From contig JAFGSZ010000068.1 of the NCBI GenBank assembly GCA_016934395.1, positions 1 to 64,000 of the forward strand: DNA of 64,000 nt. Direction: 5' to 3'. The stretch comes from Bacteroidales bacterium (GTDB lineage Bacteria > Bacteroidota > Bacteroidia > Bacteroidales > UBA10428). Shown in pieces: positions 51,457-60,242 of the stretch (within the stretch, counting starts at the first letter, position 1; the number at the start of each line of letters is the position of its first letter). The translations under genes were made by a program, and so were the position numbers. Under the pieces are notes generated by a model. It was given only the letters and a program-made list of their open reading frames with translations. It ran no database searches and had not been told where the DNA came from.

Positions 51457-52404
51457 GTGGTTACCGATTCAAATATCATCCGTATTAAAAATGTTTCCAG
51501 AAAATTTGGTAATGTTAAGGCTTTAAACCATATCAATTTAGCCATTGAAAAAGGGTTGCTATTCGGACTTATTGGCCCCGACGGTGCCGGAAAAACAACC
51601 TTGCTCCGTTTAATTACAACCTTGTTGCTGCCGGATGAAGGAAAAATAACTGTTGATGGATTTGATACGAACAAAGATTATAAGGAAATCAGAAAGTTTA
51701 TCGGTTATATGCCGGGCAGGTTTTCTCTGTACCAGGATTTATCAGTTGAAGAAAATCTGAATTTTTATGCCACTATTTTTAATGTTACTGTTAAAGAAAA
51801 TTATCATCTCATACGCGATGTATTTATATACCTTGAGCCCTTTAAAAAACGGCTGGCAAAAAATCTTTCAGGGGGCATGAAGCAGAAGCTTGCGCTTTCA
51901 TGTGCGCTTATTCATAATCCAAAAATCCTTATTCTGGATGAGCCGACTACAGGGGTAGATGCCGTTTCGAGAAAAGAGTTCTGGGAAAACCTTAAACAAC
52001 TTCAGAAACTTAATATGACCGTGTTGGTTTCAACTCCCTATATGGACGAGGCTTCGATGTGCGATAAAGTTGCCCTGATCCAGTCCGGAACTATTATGGA
52101 ATATAATACCCCGGCACAAATTGTTTCCGGTTATCAGAAACATCTTAAGGCTGTAAGGTCAGAAAATATGCATGCTTTGCTAACCGACCTCAGGGAATAT
52201 CCGGGTTGTGAAAGTGCCTATTTATTCGGTCAGTATGTACATTATACTTCAGAAGAAAAACAAACAGTACCCGACCAACTGACCAGTTTCCTGGTTCAAA
52301 AAGGTCACACGGAAATACAGGTTTTAGATATTGAACCCAATATAGAAGATTGTTTTATTGCAAGTTCGGCAGGTATACCGAACCATACAGAAAATATAAA
52401 ATGA
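51457..52404 (+). CDS. ABC transporter ATP-binding protein (YbhF N-half-like; non-canonical H-loop)
   Basis: 315 aa; GTG start; GPDGAGKTTLL, LSGGMKQKLALS, ILILDEPTTGVD, LVSTPYMDEA. Confidence 0.94.
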   Translation: MVTDSNIIRIKNVSRKFGNVKALNHINLAIEKGLLFGLIGPDGAGKTTLLRLITTLLLPDEGKITVDGFDTNKDYKEIRKFIGYMPGRFSLYQDLSVEENLNFYATIFNVTVKENYHLIRDVFIYLEPFKKRLAKNLSGGMKQKLALSCALIHNPKILILDEPTTGVDAVSRKEFWENLKQLQKLNMTVLVSTPYMDEASMCDKVALIQSGTIMEYNTPAQIVSGYQKHLKAVRSENMHALLTDLREYPGCESAYLFGQYVHYTSEEKQTVPDQLTSFLVQKGHTEIQVLDIEPNIEDCFIASSAGIPNHTENIK

Positions 52405-53141
52405 CTCGGGAACCCATTATAATAGTAAATAACCTGGTAAAAAAGTTTGGACACTTTGTTGCAAACGATCACCTTACATTTGAAGTGTTCAGGGGGGAAA
52501 TATTTGGTTTTCTTGGGGCAAACGGAGCGGGAAAAACCACAGCTATCCGTATATTATGCGGGTTGTCTTTTCCTACTTCCGGTGAAGTGAACATAGCCGG
52601 TTACGACATATACCGGCAACGCGATCTGATTAAAAAAAACATAGGGTACATGAGCCAGAAATTTTCGCTCTACGAAGATCTTACCGTAAAGGAAAATATT
52701 CATTTTTATGCCGGGATATACGGAATTGGTATTACTGAGATTAAAAAAAGAACACAACAGCTTCTGGAAGAGCTGGAGTTAAAAAATGTAGAGAACAAGC
52801 TTATTAAAGAACTTCCGCTGGGTTGGAGGCAAAAACTTGCCTTCTCTGTAGCCATTTTTCATAATCCGCGAATTGTATTTCTGGATGAACCTACAGGGGG
52901 CGTTGATCCGGTTACCAGACGCCGGTTTTGGGAACTTATTTATGGCGCTGCTGAAAAAGGAATTACCATATTTGTTACTACACACTATATGGACGAAGCG
53001 GAATACTGCCACCGGGTTTCCATTATGGATCAGGGCAGGATAGAGGCGCTGGATAAGCCAGATAAACTTAAAACCCGCTATAACGCAGGTAATATGGATG
53101 AAGTATTTTTACAAATAGCCAGAAAAACCAAAATAGGATGA
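52401..53141 (+). CDS. ABC transporter ATP-binding protein (YbhF C-half-like; non-canonical signature)
   Basis: ORF track 52350-53141; start at 52401 (MTREPIIIVNNLVKKFG). GANGAGKTTA, ELPLGWRQKLAFS, IVFLDEPTGGVD, FVTTHYMDEA. Confidence 0.94.
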   Translation: MTREPIIIVNNLVKKFGHFVANDHLTFEVFRGEIFGFLGANGAGKTTAIRILCGLSFPTSGEVNIAGYDIYRQRDLIKKNIGYMSQKFSLYEDLTVKENIHFYAGIYGIGITEIKKRTQQLLEELELKNVENKLIKELPLGWRQKLAFSVAIFHNPRIVFLDEPTGGVDPVTRRRFWELIYGAAEKGITIFVTTHYMDEAEYCHRVSIMDQGRIEALDKPDKLKTRYNAGNMDEVFLQIARKTKIG

Positions 53142-53815
53142 TAGTTGAAGATTTTAGCGGTGATATTGCCGTTGTTTTTGATATGGATGGTGTAATTGTC
53201 GATAATCATGATTTTCATTGCGAAGCATGGTTAAGATTTTGTGAAAACCATAATATTCCACAAACGCGTGAAGATTTTAATCAGCATTTTGGAGGAACAA
53301 ACCGTGAAGTGCTGAAGTTAATGTTTGGTGAGCAAATTTCTAACGACCGGATTAACCAACTGTCTGAGGAAAAGGAATCCATCTACAGGACATTATATAG
53401 TGATCATATAAAAACCGTTAAAGGCCTTGAGGAATTTTTAAAGACACTAAAATTGAATAATATTCCCTCAGCAATAGCTACATCGGCCCCGATAAAAAAT
53501 GTAGAATTTGTGCTTGAGCAAACCGGACTGGTTGAATATTTCAATACGATTATTCATGAAGGCCTGGTTTACAAAAGCAAACCCGATCCGGAAGTGTTTC
53601 TAAAGGCAGCCTTTGCCTTACATATGGAGCCATCCGATTGTATTGCCATTGAAGATTCCGTAAGAGGTATCCGGTCGGCAAAAAGTGCCGGTATGCGCGT
53701 TATAGCGCTTACTACCACCAATACTAGCGAAAAATTAACAGAAGCGGATCTGGTAATAAACAATTTTACCCAATTAAATATGGCTGTAATTAATCAGATA
53801 ATGGAAAGGGTATAG
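53138..53815 (+). CDS. HAD-superfamily hydrolase (beta-phosphoglucomutase-like)
   Basis: 225 aa; VFDMDGVIVDNHDFH, AIATSAP, KPDPEVFLKAA, AIEDSVRGIRSAKSAGM. Confidence 0.94.
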   Translation: MIVEDFSGDIAVVFDMDGVIVDNHDFHCEAWLRFCENHNIPQTREDFNQHFGGTNREVLKLMFGEQISNDRINQLSEEKESIYRTLYSDHIKTVKGLEEFLKTLKLNNIPSAIATSAPIKNVEFVLEQTGLVEYFNTIIHEGLVYKSKPDPEVFLKAAFALHMEPSDCIAIEDSVRGIRSAKSAGMRVIALTTTNTSEKLTEADLVINNFTQLNMAVINQIMERV

Positions 53816-53820
53816 AACGA

Positions 53821-54927
53821 ATGAAACGGTTTATAGGATTTGTAATAAAAGAATTTAACCATATCCTGCGGGACTACCGCACAATGATCATCCTGTTCGG
53901 CATCCCTGTTGCCCAGATCATTATTTTCGGATATGTGGTGAGAAACGAAATTCAGGATGTAAAAATTGCCATTCTTGATTTGTCAAAAGATGAAGTAACT
54001 CAGGAACTCACGAACAAAATTCTTTCTTCAAATTATTTTATTTTATATAAGAACCTTGAAAACAATAATGAAATTGAGGAAGTATTCAAAACCGGCAAAG
54101 TTAATGAGGTTATTATTTTCGAACCCGGATTTAGTCAAAACCTGGAAAAAGAAGGTACTGCGAATATACAATTGTTGGCTGATGCATCGGATCCGAATTT
54201 TGCCAACCTGGTAACCAATTATACAAACGGAATTATAAACAATTATGTAAGTGAGTTAAATAAGAATTCCGCGTCGCCATTTACAATCCTGCCGAATGTG
54301 CGTTTTTATTTCAACCCGGAACTAAAAAGCGCCTACATGTTTATTCCCGGAACTATCGCCTTGATCCTGATGCTGGTGTCGGCAATTATGACTTCCATAT
54401 CCATTGCCCGGGAAAAAGAACTGGGTACTATGGAAGTATTGCTCGTATCGCCCTTAAAACCCTTGCAGATTATCCTTGGAAAAGTTACGCCTTATGTTTT
54501 GTTATCATTTATAAATGCATTAGTAATCCTTGCCCTCGGAAATCTTGTGTTTCATATTCCCGTAAGGGGAAGTATGGCCCTGTTTATGATTATCAATTTG
54601 TTGTACATTGTGTTGGCCCTGTCTCTGGGTATATTAATCAGCACATTCAGTAATTCTCAGCAAACGGCCATGTTTGTTTCTATGTTTGCCCTTATGTTGC
54701 CAACAATGCTGCTATCAGGATTTATTTTTCCAATTGAGAATATGCCTAAAGTGTTGCAGGTGCTTAGCAATCTAATGCCAGCCCGATGGTTTCTGGCAAT
54801 TATTAAAAATATTATGATAAAGGGTACAGGGCTGCTGTATGTATGGAAAGAAACATTGATATTAATAGGATTTATTGTGTTTTTTATTGCCGTGAGTACC
54901 CGTAAATTTAAATACCGCTTGGAATAA
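53821..54927 (+). CDS. ABC-2 type permease
   Basis: 368 aa; YMFIPGTIALILMLVSAIMTSISIAREKELGTMEVLLVSPL. Confidence 0.94.
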   Translation: MKRFIGFVIKEFNHILRDYRTMIILFGIPVAQIIIFGYVVRNEIQDVKIAILDLSKDEVTQELTNKILSSNYFILYKNLENNNEIEEVFKTGKVNEVIIFEPGFSQNLEKEGTANIQLLADASDPNFANLVTNYTNGIINNYVSELNKNSASPFTILPNVRFYFNPELKSAYMFIPGTIALILMLVSAIMTSISIAREKELGTMEVLLVSPLKPLQIILGKVTPYVLLSFINALVILALGNLVFHIPVRGSMALFMIINLLYIVLALSLGILISTFSNSQQTAMFVSMFALMLPTMLLSGFIFPIENMPKVLQVLSNLMPARWFLAIIKNIMIKGTGLLYVWKETLILIGFIVFFIAVSTRKFKYRLE

Positions 54928-54935
54928 TATTAAAT

Positions 54936-56060
54936 ATGAGGACAATTTTATTAATCGTACAAAAGGAATTTCGACAGATTTTCAGGAACAAAACCATGTT
55001 GCCTGTGATTTTTATTGTCCCCATTGTGCAACTGGTACTGCTTGTTTATGCCGCCACCCTCGATATGAAAAATATCAACCTCTATATTATAGATAATGAT
55101 CTTTCCGGTGCATCAAGGGACCTTGTAAGCAAATTTGAAAGTTCACCCTTTTTCAGGATAACAGAAGAAGGTTTTTCTTTGAAAAATGCTGAATCAAAAC
55201 TTTTTAGCAATGATGCGGATGCAATACTTAATATACAAAGTGGATTTGAAAAAAGATTGTACCGTGAAAATAATTCCGAAGTGCTGCTTATTATAGATGC
55301 AGTAAACAGCCTTAAGGCAGGATTGTCAAATGTATATGGCACCTCGGTAATTCGCGATTTTAACCAGGAGTATATTAAGGATAAGGGTAAAAGCGTATTG
55401 ACAGTGATGAAAGCTCCAAAATCGATAGAAATTACCAGACAATTCTGGTATAACCAGGAATTAAATTTTAAATATTATATGGCTCCGGGTATTCTTGGCA
55501 TATTGGTAACAATGATTGGTATGTTTCTCACAGCAATAAATATTGTACGGGAAAAAGAAATGGGCACCATAGAACAAATTAATGTTACACCCATTGTAAA
55601 ATACCAGTTCTTAATTGGCAAATTGCTGCCTTTCTTGATTATTGCATTATTCGAACTGGGATTCGGTTTACTGCTGATTAAAATTCTTTATGGAGTTCCT
55701 ATGCTGGGGAGTATTCCCTTGTTATTTGCTTTTGTTGCCTCTTACCTGTTTGTTATAATAGGCTTTGGATTATTATTATCTACACTTGCCGATACGCAAC
55801 AGCAGGTAATGTTTCTTACGTTTTTTTTCATGATTGTATTTATTCTTATGAGTGGGATTTTTACTCCGGCAGAAAGTATGCCGGTATGGGCGCAGAAGGT
55901 TAATATTTTAAATCCGATGGCATATTTTCTCCGGGTTGTTAGGTTGGTATTGTTAAAAGGCTCAGGGATTATGGCCATTGCCAAAGATTGGATTTATATT
56001 ACCGTATATGGAGTTATTATACTTTCACTGGCCATTCTCCGTTATAGAAAAGTTAGTTAA
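54936..56060 (+). CDS. ABC-2 type permease
   Basis: 374 aa; YMAPGILGILVTMIGMFLTAINIVREKEMGTIEQINVTP. Confidence 0.94.
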   Translation: MRTILLIVQKEFRQIFRNKTMLPVIFIVPIVQLVLLVYAATLDMKNINLYIIDNDLSGASRDLVSKFESSPFFRITEEGFSLKNAESKLFSNDADAILNIQSGFEKRLYRENNSEVLLIIDAVNSLKAGLSNVYGTSVIRDFNQEYIKDKGKSVLTVMKAPKSIEITRQFWYNQELNFKYYMAPGILGILVTMIGMFLTAINIVREKEMGTIEQINVTPIVKYQFLIGKLLPFLIIALFELGFGLLLIKILYGVPMLGSIPLLFAFVASYLFVIIGFGLLLSTLADTQQQVMFLTFFFMIVFILMSGIFTPAESMPVWAQKVNILNPMAYFLRVVRLVLLKGSGIMAIAKDWIYITVYGVIILSLAILRYRKVS

Positions 56061-56091
56061 TGTTGTATCTTTCTGATTAAAAGTAATCGTA

Positions 56092-57393
56092 TTGAAAACA
56101 ATTTTATTGCTCCCGGTTTTACTTCTTTTATTTTTTTCTAATAATGTAAATGCCCAATCTGAAATACATTTCACTAAACAACAACACGATTTCGGAAAAG
56201 TAGCCAACCTCGATTACCCGCCGGCTTCATTCGAATTTTCAAATACGGGAAATGCTCCCCTTGCCATTCTTATGGTACATAAAAATCCAAATATCCGTGT
56301 AGGGTATGAAAATAAATTTTTTCAGCCGGGAGAAAAAGGAAGAATTCTTATTTTGCCTGATTTGAACAGTATCGGGCTCTTTACCGAACAAATTGAAATA
56401 ATTACCAATTCGAATAATTCTCCTGTGATTCTTACTATTACCGGAGAAGTAATATCAATCCAGGAATGTTTTCCCAATAAAACCAATATGGAAATCAGAA
56501 AGGTTGTGATTATTGATGAAGTAACCAAAGAACCGGTACCCAATGCGCAACTTGCTTTTACTTTTAATTATAATTTTTCTTTTAATGATAAAGCCGATAA
56601 AAAAGGCGAGTTGGTGCGGGAATTAAAAATCGGGAAATATGCTCTAGGAATTCAATCTCCCGGGTATGAGCCTAAAGACACCACCTTCTTTTTACGACGA
56701 TCTGTGCCCGTTTTATTTTTTGAACTTACCCCCTTAATTGCTCCGGTTGAGGAATATCTTGCCGAATCAATAATTGAGCAAAAAGATATTTTACCACCAT
56801 CCGGTTCAGATGAATTGTTGCCAATAAATAAATATGCAGCCAATAATATTGTATTATTGGTTGATGTATCCTTATCAATGAAACAGGACCAAAAGCTTGA
56901 ATTGTTAAAAGTAGCAGTTACGAATCTTGTTTTGGTGCTGCGATCAATAGATAATGTGGCATTAATTTCTTATGCTGATAAACCAACGATTTTGCTTCGG
57001 TCTGTGAACGGCACGGAAAAACAAAAAATTAATGAGGCAATAAAAAACCTTATCCCAAATGGGGTTACAAATGGTGTTAAAGGACTGGAGAGTGCATATC
57101 AACTGGCTGAAAAGAAGTTTGAACCTTCAGGAAACAATCAGATAATTTTGGCAACAGACGGGAAATTTTCAGGAGGCGGCCTTACGGATGAAGATTTTCA
57201 GAATATTCTTATTCAGTATGCTCGGCAGGGAATAAAACTTTCTGTTATTGGTTTCGGCGATGATGAAAAAGCTATTGGAAAAATGGAAGAAATGGCAAAA
57301 AGCGGGCAGGGGAAATACATACATATTTCGAATTCGGAAGACATTTCTAATGTACTTATTGAAGAAATAAAAGAAAATTCATTAATTAAATAA
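56092..57393 (+). CDS. VWA-domain protein with N-terminal DUF1573-like domain, secreted
   Basis: 433 aa; signal peptide; HDFGKVANLDYPPASFEFSNTGNAPLAIL; VDVSLSMKQDQKLELLK...ATDGKFSGGG; TTG start. Confidence 0.87.
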   Translation: MKTILLLPVLLLLFFSNNVNAQSEIHFTKQQHDFGKVANLDYPPASFEFSNTGNAPLAILMVHKNPNIRVGYENKFFQPGEKGRILILPDLNSIGLFTEQIEIITNSNNSPVILTITGEVISIQECFPNKTNMEIRKVVIIDEVTKEPVPNAQLAFTFNYNFSFNDKADKKGELVRELKIGKYALGIQSPGYEPKDTTFFLRRSVPVLFFELTPLIAPVEEYLAESIIEQKDILPPSGSDELLPINKYAANNIVLLVDVSLSMKQDQKLELLKVAVTNLVLVLRSIDNVALISYADKPTILLRSVNGTEKQKINEAIKNLIPNGVTNGVKGLESAYQLAEKKFEPSGNNQIILATDGKFSGGGLTDEDFQNILIQYARQGIKLSVIGFGDDEKAIGKMEEMAKSGQGKYIHISNSEDISNVLIEEIKENSLIK

Positions 57394-57472
57394 AAGAAAT
57401 AAAGGCAAAGCCTGCTAAAAGGTTTAAAAAAAAATTATTTTTGAATTTTCAAATTAAGTTTACAAAGCAACT

Positions 57473-57585
57473 TATTAGCACATCAAATAATTATCAAATT
57501 AGCACATCAAAACATTAGCACATCAAAAAATCAACATATTAACACATTAAATAATTAGCACATCAAATAATTAACACATCAAAAA
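57473..57585. repeat. Degenerate tandem repeat of (T)TAGCACATCAAA
   Basis: About seven units, running up to the ATG at 57587. Confidence 0.8.
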
Positions 57586-57586
57586 T

Positions 57587-57784
57587 ATGATTAGAGAAAG
57601 TGCACAGCGTTTAAAAGAAATGATTATTAAAGCAATAGACGATCATAAAATTACACGCGAGGAATATGATAAAATAATACACATTGCCACCGAAGACGGA
57701 GTAATTGATTCACATGAACGGGTACTGCTCGAACAATTACAGGATATGATCGAAAATAAAACGGTAAAGTTTGTGGCAAAATAA
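57587..57784 (+). CDS. Small hypothetical protein (TerB/EF-hand-like appearance)
   Basis: 65 aa; HKITREEYDKIIHIATEDGVIDSHERVLLEQLQDMI. Confidence 0.7.
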   Translation: MIRESAQRLKEMIIKAIDDHKITREEYDKIIHIATEDGVIDSHERVLLEQLQDMIENKTVKFVAK

Positions 57785-57799
57785 GTGAGGAGAAGTGCA

Positions 57800-58075
57800 C
57801 TAAAATGCCTAAAGTTTAAAGTGCCTTGAGTGCCTGAATTTGAAGTGGACTAAATTCAAGATTACACTTTAAGTACTTTATGAACTTTAAACACTTTGCC
57901 ACTCTCTGTAGTTGATTTTTTGGTATTGATGGTTTAAATCTGAAGACTTAAACCAGAATGGGACCAAAAATGCCTAAAGTTTAAAGTGCCTAGAGTGCCT
58001 GGATTCAAGATAATACAGTAACTTTAAGTACTTTATGAACTTTAGACACTTTGCCACTCATTTAAATCTTAAACT
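57800..58075. repeat. Two copies of an intergenic repeat (tgcctaaagtttaaagtgcc...actttaagtactttatgaactttaRacactttgccactc)
   Basis: Copies at about 57800-57904 and 57957-58060. Confidence 0.82.
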
Positions 58076-58103
58076 TATTATTCAAAGTTTTTCTTTATGA
58101 AAG

Positions 58104-58137
58104 TTTGTATTTTATTTACAAAGTGATAACTTTGTAA
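58104..58137 (+). promoter_or_regulatory. Candidate promoter/operator of the toxin-antitoxin pair
   Basis: TTTG (58104-58107), 19 nt, TAACTTTG (58127-58134); inside the inverted repeat TTACAAAGT-gata-ACTTTGTAA (58116-58137). Confidence 0.65.
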
Positions 58138-58157
58138 TTACATTAAATTAAAATGAC

Positions 58158-58403
58158 ATGAATATTTCTGTTGTAAAGATAGGCAATTCCAAAGGAATAA
58201 GACTAAGTAAAACCCTGATAGAGAAGTACAATATTAAAGATACTATCGAGTTGATTCTTGAGAAAGGTTATATTATTCTGAAACCAACGACAGAACCCAG
58301 AAAAGGATGGGAAAAATCATTTAGAAAGATGCATGAGAACGGAGATGATAAATCATTAATGTCTGATGTTTTTGAAGATGAAACTTTCGATGAATGGAAA
58401 TAA
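58158..58403 (+). CDS. AbrB/MazE-type antitoxin
   Basis: 81 aa; MNISVVKIGNSKGIRLSKTLIEKYNIKDTIELILEKGYIILKP. Confidence 0.93.
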   Translation: MNISVVKIGNSKGIRLSKTLIEKYNIKDTIELILEKGYIILKPTTEPRKGWEKSFRKMHENGDDKSLMSDVFEDETFDEWK

Positions 58404-58717
58404 AACAATACGACATAGTTCTCGTAAATCTTGACCCAACAATAGGCAGCGAGATTAAAAAAACACGTCCGTGTACTGTGATTTCACCCGATGAGATGAA
58501 CAAATATTTGAATACAATTGTCATTGCCCCTATGACAAGTCAGTCAAAAGCATATCCAACAAGAGTCAAAGTGAAACATGATAATAAAAGTGGTTGGATT
58601 GTTATAGATCAGATAAGAACAATAGATAAGCAGCGAATAATTAAAATTCTTGATAAACTGACTTACAAAGAGATTGAAAACATAAAGTTAATTATTAAAG
58701 AAACCTATGTTGATTGA
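58394..58717 (+). CDS. MazF/PemK-family endoribonuclease toxin
   Basis: 107 aa; YDIVLVNLDPTIGSEIKKTRPCTVIS, TIVIAPMTS; overlaps the antitoxin by 10 bp. Confidence 0.95.
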   Translation: MEIKQYDIVLVNLDPTIGSEIKKTRPCTVISPDEMNKYLNTIVIAPMTSQSKAYPTRVKVKHDNKSGWIVIDQIRTIDKQRIIKILDKLTYKEIENIKLIIKETYVD

Positions 58718-58729
58718 AATAATACGATG

Positions 58730-58878
58730 GGCATATTGAGTGCCTAAATTCAAGATTTGCTTAACTTTAAGTACTTTATGAACTTTAGGCGCTTTGCCAC
58801 TCGTTTAAGTCTTAAGCTTCTTTTTCGAAGTTTTCATACGAAGAAGACCTAAACCAGAATGGGAACTTTAAGTACTTT
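58730..58878. repeat. Third copy of the 57.8-58.1 kb intergenic repeat
   Basis: gagtgcctaaattcaagatttgcttaactttaagtactttatgaactttaggcgctttgccactcgtttaagtctt; also 'cctaaaccagaatggga' as at 57950. Confidence 0.8.
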
Positions 58879-58879
58879 C

Positions 58880-59494
58880 TTACTCCGCAATTAATTTATC
58901 CAGCAACCGGGTAGTTTTTTCACCGTCCCATTTTTTAGCCCCGGTTTCCCGAACTACTATTTCACCTTTACGGGAAATAATATAGGTTGTCGGAATCGTC
59001 TTTGAATAAAAAATTTGCGGCGGTTGCTGAAACGATGTATACAGCGGCATATCGTAACCCTGATCACGTAAAAATTTAAGCTGTACTTCAGGTTGTTCAA
59101 AACTTACAAAAATAAACCTTACCTTGTCTTTATAGCGGTTATATAAATTCTGAATTTCAGGCATCTCAGCCCGGCATGGCGGGCACCATGTGGCCCAGAA
59201 ATTCAGAAATATTACCTGTCCCTCAAAATTTTCAAGTAAGTATTTCGTGCCATCCAGTTTTGTAAGGGGCCATAAAAAATCTTCATTTCCCATTGTTTTC
59301 ATTTTTTCCGGAGCAACCACATGAGGTTGGTTCATGGTAAGTTTCGAAATCAATAATTTTAATTCTCTGCGGGCGGGAGGAATTAAAAGAATGATCACCA
59401 ATAATAAAAAAACAATATCTGAAATTTTTGATGATAGTGATTTTGACTTTTCTTTTTTCCAGAAATCTGAAATATACTTTTTAATTTTTTCCAT
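58880..59494 (-). CDS. TlpA-family thioredoxin-like protein, membrane anchored
   Basis: 204 aa; VIFLNFWATWCPPCRAEMPEIQ. Confidence 0.94.
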   Translation of the reverse strand: MEKIKKYISDFWKKEKSKSLSSKISDIVFLLLVIILLIPPARRELKLLISKLTMNQPHVVAPEKMKTMGNEDFLWPLTKLDGTKYLLENFEGQVIFLNFWATWCPPCRAEMPEIQNLYNRYKDKVRFIFVSFEQPEVQLKFLRDQGYDMPLYTSFQQPPQIFYSKTIPTTYIISRKGEIVVRETGAKKWDGEKTTRLLDKLIAE

Positions 59495-59497
59495 GTA

Positions 59498-60184
59498 TTA
59501 AATTTTTCTTAATTCAAATAAACCTTCATCGGTAGTATTGGCTTTAAGAACAAAATTAAAGCGGTTTAAGTTTAAACACAGGTCAAAATCTTCGGGCGGA
59601 CAATAAGAACTTTTCTCCGGGTCGAAAAATCGTTTTCCGCTGGTGTTCATGATTATATTTACCATTTGGTTAAAATCTGAAAGGTTGTTTTCCAGGCTGT
59701 TTTTAATATATTCCGCACAAAAGGTATCTTCTTCAGTCGGGTGATTGGCGCTGTATCCCATACATACCAGGGAAACCTGTTCCGGTTGTTTTGCTTTGAT
59801 ATAATTAATAACAGCTTCAACATTTACAAAACTGCCGGTAAGTATTTCATCTGCATTTGTGGCATTCACTATTCCCTGGGTTCCTGCGCTTGTGGTATGT
59901 ACAATCGTTTTTCCAAAAAAATTTACTCCCCTTACCTGAAAAGGGGAATTCCCAAAATCAAATCCTTTTGGCTTTTTATTTTCACGTTCACCGATAAGGA
60001 TATAGTCCGGATGAGCCTTTTTAAGCTGATGAGCGAGATTTATATCTCCAACCGGAACAATCCTTTCCGCACCCTGATCGGTTAAATAACAGGCCAGTGA
60101 GAAGGCCCTGAATACATCAATAACAACAGTCAGTCCGCGGGCCTGTTTTGCCCCGGAAACCAGATGCACTATTTCTATTTTCAT
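59498..60184 (-). CDS. comB: 2-phosphosulfolactate phosphatase (ComB family)
   Basis: 228 aa; VIDVFRAFSLACYL, GERENKKPKGFDFGNSP, VHTTSAGTQGI. Confidence 0.88.
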   Translation of the reverse strand: MKIEIVHLVSGAKQARGLTVVIDVFRAFSLACYLTDQGAERIVPVGDINLAHQLKKAHPDYILIGERENKKPKGFDFGNSPFQVRGVNFFGKTIVHTTSAGTQGIVNATNADEILTGSFVNVEAVINYIKAKQPEQVSLVCMGYSANHPTEEDTFCAEYIKNSLENNLSDFNQMVNIIMNTSGKRFFDPEKSSYCPPEDFDLCLNLNRFNFVLKANTTDEGLFELRKI

Positions 60185-60242
60185 TTTTTTATGGAATCAA
60201 ACGGCGGGATAATACAAATTAAAATCCAAACAGCAAAATTTC

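Noticed and set aside
47900-56060. Antiphage defence island
   Set aside because: Gene content (TetR, TolC, HlyD, ABC) is an efflux operon; no nuclease, CBASS, Thoeris or other defence signature seen. The only related item in the window is the MazEF-type pair.
57473-57585. CRISPR-like short repeats
   Set aside because: Units are ~13 bp with irregular 0-10 bp gaps, no spacer regularity and no cas genes nearby; a simple tandem repeat fits better.
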